DNA of 64,000 bases from an uncultured Ligilactobacillus sp. (lineage in GTDB: Bacteria; Bacillota; Bacilli; Lactobacillales; Lactobacillaceae), in assembly GCA_944326135.1 (NCBI GenBank), contig CALVCU010000010.1, positions 1 to 64,000 of the forward strand. The letters run 5' to 3'. The notes under the pieces are model-generated. The model did no database searches. It saw only the letters and a list, made by a program, of their open reading frames with translations, and was not told where the DNA came from. Shown in pieces: positions 53,950 through 62,418 of this stretch. A program made the position numbers and the translations under genes. The first letter of the stretch is position 1. Every line of letters begins with the position of its first letter.

Positions 53950-54963
53950 ATGACTACAAAAGTAGGTATTAATGGTTTTGGTCGTATCGGCCGTTTAGCA
54001 TTCCGTCGGATTGCTGAAGTATCAGATGATTTGGAAATCGTTGCTATCAACGACTTAACATCACCAGCTATGTTAGCTCACTTATTGAAGTATGACACAG
54101 CTCATGGTCAATTTGATGCAGAAGTATCTGCAACAGATCACTCACTTATCGTAAACGGTAAGGAAATCCCTGTATATGCAGAAGCAGATGCAACAAACAT
54201 TCCTTGGGTTAAGAACGATGGTGTTGATTTAGTACTTGAATCAACAGGTTTCTACACATCAGAAGAAAAGGCATCAGCACACTTGAAGGCTGGCGCAAAG
54301 AAAGTTCTTGTATCAGCACCAGCAGGTGACATGCCAACAGTTGTTTACGGTGTAAACGATGACATCATCACACCAGATGCAAACATCATTTCAGCTGCAT
54401 CATGTACAACAAACTGCTTAGCACCAATGGCAAAGGCTGTTAACGATGCATTTGGTATCAAAGCAGGTACAATGACAACAACACACGCATACACAGCAAC
54501 ACAACACTTACAAGACGGTCCAGACCGCAAAGGTAATGTACGTAACGCACGTGCTGCTGCACAAAACATCATTCCTCACTCAACAGGTGCTGCAAAGGCC
54601 TTAGGTAAGGTAGTTCCAGAATTAGACGGCAAGTTAGATGGACACGCATTACGTGTACCAACAATCACAGGTTCAGTAACAGAATTAGTTGTAACATTAG
54701 ACAAAGCAGTTACAGCTGAAGAAGTAAACGAAGCTGTTAAGAAGGTAACAGATGGTAACGAATCATTTGGTTACAACGCAGACGAAATCGTATCAAGCGA
54801 TATCATCGGTACATCATTTGGTTCAGTATTTGACCCATCACAAACACAAGTTGTCGGTGAAGGCGAAGGCCAAGTAGTAAAAGTTGCTGCATGGTATGAC
54901 AACGAATCAGGCTTCACAGCTCAAATGATCCGTACATTAGAAAAATTCGCAAGCATGCTTTAA
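53950..54963 (+). CDS. gap: Glyceraldehyde-3-phosphate dehydrogenase
   Basis: A 337-residue glycolytic enzyme that oxidises glyceraldehyde-3-phosphate with NAD+ and phosphate. [10 protein letters not shown] nucleotide motif, Asp35 (INDLT) typical of NAD preference, catalytic Cys152 in [12 protein letters not shown] and His179 in [10 protein letters not shown]. Codon usage is strongly biased, as in highly expressed genes. AGGAGGAATATTAAT fits ATG at 53950. pgk, tpi and eno do not follow. Confidence 0.98.
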   Translation: MTTKVGINGFGRIGRLAFRRIAEVSDDLEIVAINDLTSPAMLAHLLKYDTAHGQFDAEVSATDHSLIVNGKEIPVYAEADATNIPWVKNDGVDLVLESTGFYTSEEKASAHLKAGAKKVLVSAPAGDMPTVVYGVNDDIITPDANIISAASCTTNCLAPMAKAVNDAFGIKAGTMTTTHAYTATQHLQDGPDRKGNVRNARAAAQNIIPHSTGAAKALGKVVPELDGKLDGHALRVPTITGSVTELVVTLDKAVTAEEVNEAVKKVTDGNESFGYNADEIVSSDIIGTSFGSVFDPSQTQVVGEGEGQVVKVAAWYDNESGFTAQMIRTLEKFASML

Positions 54964-55000
54964 GATAAAGCCTGTTAGTGAAATCTAATTTACAGGTAAA

Positions 55001-55031
55001 AAAGACTATGACTAAGTCATAGTCTTTTTTT
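55001..55031 (+). terminator. Terminator after gap
   Basis: AAAGACTATGAC/GTCATAGTCTTT hairpin with a 3-base loop and a T-run. Confidence 0.9.
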
Positions 55032-55169
55032 ATTTTAATAACCCCTTCTCCAATTCTTGTGCTAAAATAACTTATCTATAATATTTTTCATTATGTAATA
55101 TTGAATAAATTATTTTAATAATATAAAATAAAAGTATAAATTCAGTTTATCTTTAAAGAAGGTTAAATC

Positions 55170-56063
55170 ATGTTTGATCACAAATTACTCACTTTTTTAA
55201 CAGTCGCTAAAGTGGGCTCTTATACAAAAGCCGCAGAAGAACTCTATATTAGTCAACCTGCTGTATCACAACAATTGAAAAACCTTGAGGAAGAATTAAA
55301 TGTTAAACTCTTTACTTATAAAAAGCGCAAATTACATTTAACACAATCAGGAAAACAACTTCTTTTATTTGTGGAATCTTTGCGCTCTCAAAGTAATAAG
55401 TTCAAAGAACATTTACATGCAATTCCTAAAAATAAACGTCCACTCCATTTAGCTGCGACTCAATCATTAACAAACTCAATGTTGCCTGATTTAATTGCAT
55501 TTGTTAATGAAAAGCATCCAGAAATCATCCTCCACTGTGATATTATGAACACTAAAGAGTGTTTAGCGCAATTACATTCTGGTAAGTTAGATTTTGCATT
55601 AGTTGAGGGTAATTTTGACACTGAACAATTCACTGCTCATCCATTGATTGACGAGCCATTTATTGCAGTTGCATCTCCAAAATTAGGTCTAGATCCTAAT
55701 AAAAAATATAAATTAAATGAACTGCTTGATTTTCCACTCATCTATCGCGAAAGCGGTTCTGGATCCTATGCAATTATGCAACAAATTTTAGGCACTCAAA
55801 ATCTTAAAGTTAGTGATTTTGATCAGCGAACACAAATTAGTAATCCTGAAACAATCAAACAAGTATTGGAAACAGGTGTAGGTATTAGTTTTATGTATCG
55901 TGGAATTGTAGCACGTCAAATTCACGATGGTACATTGATGGAAGTCAATTTAAATTCAATTAATATTAATCATCCAATATATTTGGTTTACTTAAATAAT
56001 AATTATTTTGAAAAAGAATACCTTCAATTGCTTGATGAGTGGTTACCTACTTATCATGAATAA
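55170..56063 (+). CDS. LysR family transcriptional regulator
   Basis: A 297-residue regulator. N-terminal HTH (about 1-60, KLLTFLTVAKVGSYTKAAEELYISQPAVSQQLKNLEEEL) and a C-terminal substrate domain (about 90-295) with the hinge region. Target unknown. It is convergent with the ornithine decarboxylase gene, so control of that gene would act in trans. Confidence 0.93.
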   Translation: MFDHKLLTFLTVAKVGSYTKAAEELYISQPAVSQQLKNLEEELNVKLFTYKKRKLHLTQSGKQLLLFVESLRSQSNKFKEHLHAIPKNKRPLHLAATQSLTNSMLPDLIAFVNEKHPEIILHCDIMNTKECLAQLHSGKLDFALVEGNFDTEQFTAHPLIDEPFIAVASPKLGLDPNKKYKLNELLDFPLIYRESGSGSYAIMQQILGTQNLKVSDFDQRTQISNPETIKQVLETGVGISFMYRGIVARQIHDGTLMEVNLNSININHPIYLVYLNNNYFEKEYLQLLDEWLPTYHE

Positions 56064-56076
56064 AATTTTACATAGA

Positions 56077-56106
56077 AAAAGAGACTAAGTAATTAGTCTC
56101 TTTTGT
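56077..56106. terminator. Bidirectional terminator
   Basis: AAAAGAGACTA/TAGTCTCTTTT hairpin between the convergent lysR and decarboxylase genes. Confidence 0.85.
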
Positions 56107-56110
56107 TATA

Positions 56111-58228
56111 TTATTCATTTTTTAAAACTTCACATTGTACATGAATTTTACCATTGACATCTTTATCACCATAATAAACTCCTTGGATTTCTGGTACAAA
56201 ACCATCAAATTTTTCCATTGCTCCTACAAGTGTTTGAAAATATGCAATGTCGACTTTCTGCCATCTCTCGCCAGGTGCAACAATGAATACACCTGGAGGA
56301 TATGGTAAAGCGCCCTCCATAGCAATTCTTCCTTCAACATTTTCTAAGTTACATAATTCACTTTGATTATATCTAAATTTTAAGTCAGCTACTGCTGGAC
56401 TCAAATCATATTTTTGCATATCTTTCTTTTCAAATAATGCTTGTTGTAATTCAAATGTATGATTTTGTTTATAATAATCATGCATTTCCTGACAAAGTTT
56501 TTTAATTGTATAATTTGCATATCGCCTATGGTACTTTTGGGTTAGTTGAGGTAATACAACGTCTAGTGGAGCATCTTTTTCATATAATTCTTCAAATTCC
56601 ATAAATGCATCTAGCAATGCATCAAGATCACTGTCCAGATCTCCCGGAGTTAAAAGAAATAGTAATGAGTTTAAATCAGCCTTAGCTTTTAAAATTTGAT
56701 GTTCTGTTAAAAATTCAGCAACAATTGGTCCTGAAATTCCTTCTTTTTCATATGTGGCAGCTGCAATATCAATTCCTGGCGTTACAACCGTTAATTTTAA
56801 TGGATCAATAATTGCTTCATTTTTTGCAATTCGTTTAAATCCATGCCAATCATCTTCTGGATTTAGCCGCCAATATTTAATATCACTGGCTAATTCAGTT
56901 GTAGGAATATCCTCCCATAATCTTCCATCAACTTCAATTGGGACTAAAGGACGGAATAATTTTGAATTCTTAATTAATTGTTTTCTCCATTCAATTCCCT
57001 TTATTAAAATTTGTTGCCACCACTTTTGGTTGCTTCTGCCACTTGCAAGATAAGAATTTACTGTCATTGAAGCATAAAGGGGATAGTTATAACTTGAAGT
57101 TACATATTTTAAATAGGCATTATTAAAATGCTTATGGTCAACATATCTATCTTGTCCCTTAATGTGTGCATCTTTTTTTAAAATTTGTGAAGCAGAGCCC
57201 ATTCCTGTTTGTTGTTTATGTAATGATTGAGTTACTAAAATTCCAGGATCCTCAGCACTATAGCTTTGACTAAGAGGTGATAATTCATTCATTAAATCAA
57301 CAAATTGCTCAAATCCTCCCCAAGCACAATCAAAAAGAACATAATCACATAAACTGCCAATTTTCTTTAATAACCATGCGGCATTATAAAATACGCCATC
57401 ATATGTTTCTGCCTGGATTACTGCCATTCTAAATGGGCGTTTTTGCTTAGCTTTTTGAGGATCAACCTTAGCTGCTTCTGCTCTTAATCTATCCTCTGTT
57501 AAAAAGCTTGGATCCATCTCACCAATTAGCCCGAGTGGATTACGGTCAGTTGGAATATAAACAGGTTTAGCACCATTCATAATTAACGCACCATTATACA
57601 GTGATTTATGATTATTACGGTCAAATAAAACTAAATCATCTGGTCGCAAAATTGCACTCGCACAAATATCATTTGAACCAGTCGTTCCATTAGGACAAAA
57701 ATAAACCTTATCTGCATGATATACCTCTGCAGCTTTTTGCTCTGCTTCTAACGGAGAACCAGCGTGAGTCATCGTATCTCCTAATTCTGCCACCGTATCA
57801 CTTGTATCCGCAAATAATAAATTATCTCCAAAAAACTTATTAAATACAACTCCTGCTGGATGTTTAGCATTATAACGTCCATTATGGTGACCAGGAGTTG
57901 TAAAACTTACAGGTCGTTTATCAGCAAAATTAATTAAATCAGTTAAAAATCGAGGAATCATTCTTTTTTCATATTCACTTGCACATTTTTTTATTTCCTC
58001 AGAAATTTTATCAGACTCTTTTACTACATCTACAACAACGATTGGAATATCAAGTGCAGAATCTTCTCGAATTTTAGTTGCAGTTTTGTCTTCATCAATA
58101 CTATTTTTATCAATTACAATAGCTGCTAATTCTGCCCCATTTAGTTTTGAGTCCAGAGTAACAATTATCCATTCTTCAGGAATATACTTCATTAGATTTT
58201 TAGGTGCAGCAATTTTTAAATACTTCAT
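56111..58228 (-). CDS. Ornithine decarboxylase, fold type I
   Basis: A 705-residue PLP enzyme of the Orn/Lys/Arg group. N-terminal wing domain (about 1-105), PLP domain with stacking His207 (NNHKS), Asp300 and Trp303 (FDCAWGGFEQF), and Schiff-base Lys338 (SLHKQQTG), then the C-terminal domain. It is close along its whole length to the inducible enzyme of Lactobacillus sp. 30a, hence ornithine is the likely substrate. Making putrescine consumes a proton. Divergent from an APC antiporter. The start has AAAAGGAGGA. Confidence 0.93.
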   Translation of the reverse strand: MKYLKIAAPKNLMKYIPEEWIIVTLDSKLNGAELAAIVIDKNSIDEDKTATKIREDSALDIPIVVVDVVKESDKISEEIKKCASEYEKRMIPRFLTDLINFADKRPVSFTTPGHHNGRYNAKHPAGVVFNKFFGDNLLFADTSDTVAELGDTMTHAGSPLEAEQKAAEVYHADKVYFCPNGTTGSNDICASAILRPDDLVLFDRNNHKSLYNGALIMNGAKPVYIPTDRNPLGLIGEMDPSFLTEDRLRAEAAKVDPQKAKQKRPFRMAVIQAETYDGVFYNAAWLLKKIGSLCDYVLFDCAWGGFEQFVDLMNELSPLSQSYSAEDPGILVTQSLHKQQTGMGSASQILKKDAHIKGQDRYVDHKHFNNAYLKYVTSSYNYPLYASMTVNSYLASGRSNQKWWQQILIKGIEWRKQLIKNSKLFRPLVPIEVDGRLWEDIPTTELASDIKYWRLNPEDDWHGFKRIAKNEAIIDPLKLTVVTPGIDIAAATYEKEGISGPIVAEFLTEHQILKAKADLNSLLFLLTPGDLDSDLDALLDAFMEFEELYEKDAPLDVVLPQLTQKYHRRYANYTIKKLCQEMHDYYKQNHTFELQQALFEKKDMQKYDLSPAVADLKFRYNQSELCNLENVEGRIAMEGALPYPPGVFIVAPGERWQKVDIAYFQTLVGAMEKFDGFVPEIQGVYYGDKDVNGKIHVQCEVLKNE

Positions 58229-58334
58229 ATTCCTATCCTCCTTTTAATTGTCAAAATCATTTGCTATTTATCAAAATTAGATTAAACTATATTAGTATGT
58301 ACATAAATTAATTATAACGTAAAGGAGAGAAAGC

Positions 58335-58406
58335 ATGCAGTATAATGCTGGACTTAGCTGGAATAAAGCTCCTGGCAAATCATTCACTAATTTGAACTCA
58401 AAATAA
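58335..58406 (+). CDS. 23-residue leader ORF before the antiporter gene
   Basis: ATG at 58335 follows an ideal AAAGGAGAG. The product begins MQYNAGLSWNK and ends NLNSK, has no signal or membrane segment, and stops 18 bases before the antiporter ATG. Position, ribosome site and length suit a regulatory leader peptide, comparable in place (not in sequence) to the SpeFL leader of ornithine decarboxylase genes in enterobacteria. Confidence 0.6.
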   Translation: MQYNAGLSWNKAPGKSFTNLNSK

Positions 58407-58424
58407 GAAAGGAAAAATCAAATT

Positions 58425-59879
58425 ATGAATGATTTAACAACAACTAAAAAACATTATATGAGCTGGCCAGTTATTGCCTTATTAGATTTCGTTACTATTA
58501 TTAGTTTTGAAAATATTTTCTACCCTTTTCAAAACCAAGGACTTTCTGTTGTCGTTTCCTGGATCTTCCTTTTATTCTCATACGTTATCCCTTATGCATT
58601 GATTGCAACTCAATTGGGATTAACTTTTGGTGGAGAAGAAGCTGGAGGTCTTGCCTCTTGGATTCGTCGTGGAACTCACAGTGATCTCTTCGGTTATGTC
58701 ACATCTTGGATGTATTGGACACAAACCATTCCTTATTTAGTTGATGTATCAAACTCTGTTGTTGTATCAATTAGTTGGATAATTTTAGGAAATGCCACTT
58801 TAAACCAACATATGTCAACCATGACATTTGGCTTAATGACATTTATTATCATCTTATTATTCATTATTTTTGAAAATAAAGTTAGAAACTCACTTGAAAT
58901 TCTTTCCGTCATTGGTGGCGGTGCTATGTTCTTAATTTCAATGCTTTTTGTTTTCATGACAGTTTGGGCACTCACACATGGCGCTCATGTTGCTACTCAT
59001 TTTAGTTTAGAAGCGTTTAAGCCAAGTTTCAGTCTCCATTATTTCTCAACAACTGGACTACTAATTTTTGCGATGTCTGGTGCTGAATTAGCTGCCCCAT
59101 ACATTAGTCGTTTGAAAAATCCCAATCGTGATTTTCCTAAAGCGATGTGGGCACTTGCATTAATGACTGCTTTCTTGACCATTTTTGGAACATTAGCTCT
59201 TGCTGTTTTCTTTAATGCAAATCATATTCCAGCTGATTTCAAGATGAATGGTCCATACTATGCATTTAAATTGTTAGGTGAACAATGTGGAATGGGTAAA
59301 TCATTGATGTATGTTTTTGCATTTGTTCAATTATTCTTTATGTTAGCTCAATTAGCTATTTTAATTGATGCTGCAAGTCGTGTATTTGCTAGCGATACAG
59401 CTTCTAAATACATGCCAAGTTGGCTAACTAAGAAAAACAAAAATGGTCGTCCAATTAACAGTTATATTTTAACTGCTGGGATTAGTTTATTAATTTTATT
59501 ATTAAGTGGTACTCTTCCTAGCATTAACTCTATTTATAACTGGCTATTAAATCTAAATGGGATTGTTTCTCCATATAAGACTGCATTAGTTTTCGTTGCA
59601 TTTATTGCCATTAGATGGCATCAAGATGAATTTAATTCAAGTTATGTATTTATTAAAAACCGAAAAGGTGCTTTAGCTGTCGGTTGGTGGTGCTTCCTCT
59701 TCACATTTATTTGTGCAACCATGGGATTTATTCCACAGGATGCTGAACCAGGAACTGCCACATTTGATCATCAACTATTAATGAATTTCCTAACTGTAGG
59801 ATTCTTAATTGTTCTTGGATTCCTTCTTCCTTGGCTACGTAAACTTGAATTAAAAAGAAAAGAAAAAAATATTGAATAA
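58425..59879 (+). CDS. APC family amino acid/amine antiporter
   Basis: A 484-residue transporter with about 12 hydrophobic helices, of the APC superfamily. FGGEEAGGLASWIRR between helices 2 and 3 and SGAELAAPYISRLKNPNRDFPKA after helix 6 resemble glutamate/GABA-type exchangers. From its place opposite an ornithine decarboxylase, ornithine/putrescine exchange is inferred. AGAAAGGAAAAATC lies upstream. Confidence 0.85.
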   Translation: MNDLTTTKKHYMSWPVIALLDFVTIISFENIFYPFQNQGLSVVVSWIFLLFSYVIPYALIATQLGLTFGGEEAGGLASWIRRGTHSDLFGYVTSWMYWTQTIPYLVDVSNSVVVSISWIILGNATLNQHMSTMTFGLMTFIIILLFIIFENKVRNSLEILSVIGGGAMFLISMLFVFMTVWALTHGAHVATHFSLEAFKPSFSLHYFSTTGLLIFAMSGAELAAPYISRLKNPNRDFPKAMWALALMTAFLTIFGTLALAVFFNANHIPADFKMNGPYYAFKLLGEQCGMGKSLMYVFAFVQLFFMLAQLAILIDAASRVFASDTASKYMPSWLTKKNKNGRPINSYILTAGISLLILLLSGTLPSINSIYNWLLNLNGIVSPYKTALVFVAFIAIRWHQDEFNSSYVFIKNRKGALAVGWWCFLFTFICATMGFIPQDAEPGTATFDHQLLMNFLTVGFLIVLGFLLPWLRKLELKRKEKNIE

Positions 59880-59881
59880 AT

Positions 59882-59912
59882 AAAAAAAGCAGGTTAACTA
59901 ACCTGCTTTTTT
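59882..59912. terminator. Bidirectional terminator
   Basis: AAAAAGCAGGTTA/ACCTGCTTTTTT hairpin between the antiporter gene and the convergent phosphatase gene. Confidence 0.88.
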
Positions 59913-60576
59913 AATATTCTTCGCCATCTAAATAATGATTATAATATTCTACTATAACATCATTATCGCTAACTTTAAGCTTTGTAATTGATCCATTTTG
60001 AGGTCCATTCACTGGAGCATTATATTTAGGAGCAAATTGATTTACAATAGTTCGAATCGTTAAACTATGACTTACTAATAAAATATTTTCTCCATTTTGA
60101 TGGTGTTTTCTCAAATAATCAAATCCCTGATTAATACGGGTTACAAAAGTTTTATCATTTTCAGCATCGTGAAATGGATCAGTTTCATGTAATAAATCAC
60201 GAGTAGCTGCAAAACCTAATTTATCAATAATCTCATAATATGTTTTTGCATCATGAGGTAATCCAGCCATTGTCCAAGTTTGGCCTGCATCAGCACCTTC
60301 AAAATATCCAAAATTTTGTTCACGAAAATTCATTAATTCAAATGTTTGTGGAATTTCATTTTGATTTTCGCTCAATATGAAATCTCTCGTTTTCATTGCA
60401 CGCAATGTATCGCTGCTATATGCTGCATCAAATTTTATTTCACTTAAATGCTTCCCTGCTATCTTAGCATCAGCAATTCCTTTTTCTGTTAGTGGTGAAT
60501 CACACCATCCTTGAAGTCGACGATATTTATTGATCATCGTTTGACCATGACGTGTTAAATAAATTGTAAAATTCAT
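59911..60576 (-). CDS. Histidine phosphatase family protein
   Basis: A 221-residue phosphoglycerate-mutase-like phosphatase. TRHGQTMINKYRRLQG carries the phospho-acceptor His in RHG; VSHSLTIRTIV carries the second catalytic His. Substrate unknown; not the glycolytic mutase by sequence. ATG at 60576 has AGAGGAAAAG; a longer start at 60591 is less likely. Confidence 0.92.
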   Translation of the reverse strand: MNFTIYLTRHGQTMINKYRRLQGWCDSPLTEKGIADAKIAGKHLSEIKFDAAYSSDTLRAMKTRDFILSENQNEIPQTFELMNFREQNFGYFEGADAGQTWTMAGLPHDAKTYYEIIDKLGFAATRDLLHETDPFHDAENDKTFVTRINQGFDYLRKHHQNGENILLVSHSLTIRTIVNQFAPKYNAPVNGPQNGSITKLKVSDNDVIVEYYNHYLDGEEY

Positions 60577-60731
60577 ATCTTTTCCTCTCATTTTGCTAAT
60601 ACTCGTATTTTAACATATTAGATTTAAGAATTTTTAATTAAGGTTATTTAAAAATCCAGGATTTTATACGTTTTCTAAATAAAAATAACCTATAATCTGG
60701 ATGGATTATATTTTTTAGGAGGTATAAATTC

Positions 60732-61439
60732 ATGCATGGATTTATTGGAGAGTTCTTCGGAACAATGATTTTAACCGCTCTCGGTTGTGGAATCGGTGCA
60801 GGTATTAATTTAAAAAACACATATAACCGTAGTCAAAATTGGTTATTTGTATCATTAGGTTGGGGACTAGCTATTACATTCGGTGTTTATGTTGCTGGAA
60901 CACTTGGTTCACAAGGTTTTATTAACCCTGCTATTACTTTAGGTTCAGCAATTTTTGGTCTTTTTCCATGGAGTAATGTATTACCATATTTAGCTGGTGA
61001 ATTTTTAGGCGCTTTTGTTGGTGCAGCACTTGTCTTAATTCAATATTATCCTCATTTCAAAGCATCTAAGAATGAAGCAGAAGGTAACTCAGTTGGTATT
61101 TTTGCAACAGCTCCTGCTATTAACAGTCCTATTTTTAATCTTCTTAGTGAAATTATTGCCTCATTTATTTTTATTTTCACTTTATTAAACTTAGGTAACT
61201 TCACACAAGGATTAAAGCCATTAATTGTTGGTTTAATCATCACAGTTATTGGTATGGCTTTAGGTGGAACAACAGGTTTCGCTGTTAACCCTGCACGTGA
61301 TTGGGGTCCTCGTTTGGCTTATACTATCTTACCAGTACCAAATAAGGGAAAAGCTAACTGGGCATATGCATGGGTACCAATGGTAGGTCCAATCATTGGT
61401 GGTATTCTTGCTGCAGCTTTACGTGTGGTATTGATGTAA
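60732..61439 (+). CDS. glpF: Glycerol facilitator / aquaporin family (GlpF)
   Basis: A 235-residue MIP channel with six helices and two half-helices. Both pore motifs are present: FINPAITLG and FAVNPARDWGPR; the Asp after the second NPA motif (NPARD) is typical of glycerol-conducting channels. It passes glycerol, water or other small solutes. AGGAGGTATAAATTC precedes ATG. Single gene, no glpK or glpO nearby. Confidence 0.93.
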   Translation: MHGFIGEFFGTMILTALGCGIGAGINLKNTYNRSQNWLFVSLGWGLAITFGVYVAGTLGSQGFINPAITLGSAIFGLFPWSNVLPYLAGEFLGAFVGAALVLIQYYPHFKASKNEAEGNSVGIFATAPAINSPIFNLLSEIIASFIFIFTLLNLGNFTQGLKPLIVGLIITVIGMALGGTTGFAVNPARDWGPRLAYTILPVPNKGKANWAYAWVPMVGPIIGGILAAALRVVLM

Positions 61440-61440
61440 T

Positions 61441-61472
61441 AAAAAAGACTGGATTAAATCCAGTCTTTTTTT
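61441..61472. terminator. Bidirectional terminator
   Basis: AAAAAAGACTGGA/TCCAGTCTTTTTT hairpin between glpF and the convergent HAD pseudogene. Confidence 0.88.
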
Positions 61473-62301
61473 TATGCTCTTTTTGAATCAAATAGTAATT
61501 TTAATGTTTTACCTACCCCATCATGGTTATTATCTGCAATTGAAATCATTGTTGCTGATTTTTTTATTTCATCTCTCGCATTTTCCATTGCTATCGCTAC
61601 TCCTGCAATGTTGAACATTGATAAATCATTTTCTTCATCCCCTAAGACAATGATATCTGCAGACTGAATATCCAATGCTTGAGATAAATGTAAAATTGCA
61701 TTTCCTTTACTTACATTTTTTGGAAGAAACTCTAAGAAAACAGGTGCACTTCTTACAATTTGAAAATCCTTAAAGAAATCTGCTGGAATATTCTCGATTT
61801 GCTTTGTAATTACTTGAGGTTCATCTACCCACAAATATTTTTGCACATGTTCACTTTTCAAAAAACTATAATCATTCACTTTGTGAAAAATTAACTGACT
61901 ATTCTTACGATCAATTTTTTTATAGACTGATTCTTTTCCGTTTATGATATATGAATTACTTGAGCTAGTAATTATCTCACCATTAACATTCAAAGAATGA
62001 GATAGTTTAGCAATTTGCATTACCTCTTGATTATTTAAGTAACCTGCATCAATGACATTTTCCGTTGATAAATCATATGTTCCACCACCATTAAACGCAA
62101 TTGCATATTGACCCTTTTCCCCCATAAATTTAATTCTTTTAAATATGGCTCAATACCTGTAATTGCTCTTCCTGAACATAACACAATTTTATGTCCCATA
62201 TCACTTAATTTAATTAATTCCGCCTTAGTTTCTGGCATAATTCTTTTTTTATCATCCGTTAAAGTTCCATCAATATCAATTGCAATTATTTTCCTTTGCA
62301 T
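61472..62301 (-). pseudogene. Cof-type HAD hydrolase, frameshifted at a G run
   Basis: The first 63 or so codons (KIIAIDIDGTLTDD..., DIDGT nucleophile motif) and the rest (...GQYAIAFNGGGTYDL to VLGDEENDLSMF, motif IV) lie in different frames. Their junction is a run of five G on the minus strand (62119-62123). A sixth G would restore ELNLWGEKGQYAIAF and a protein of about 276 residues. It is a paralogue of the broken HAD gene at 45665-46471. Deletion, slipped-strand variation or a sequencing error would all look the same. Confidence 0.82.
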
Positions 62302-62323
62302 AAATTAAATCCCCTTTAAATAA

Positions 62324-62339
62324 ATGTAATCGCTTTATA
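62324..62339. promoter_or_regulatory. cre-like site ahead of the second HAD gene
   Basis: On the minus strand TATAAAGCGATTACAT keeps the ARCG and WWWCA parts of cre but lacks the leading TG. It lies about 23 bases upstream of the start codon and downstream of a TATAAT box. Confidence 0.4.
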
Positions 62340-62364
62340 TATTATTATATCGTGTTATTTCAAA

Positions 62365-62403
62365 ATAAAAAATACAAGGGATATATTCCTATATCCCTTG
62401 TAC
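62365..62403 (-). terminator. Terminator after pepN
   Basis: TACAAGGGATATA/TATATCCCTTGTA hairpin with a 4-base loop followed by TTTTTTA on the minus strand. Confidence 0.9.
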
Positions 62404-62418
62404 TCACTATTCTTAATA

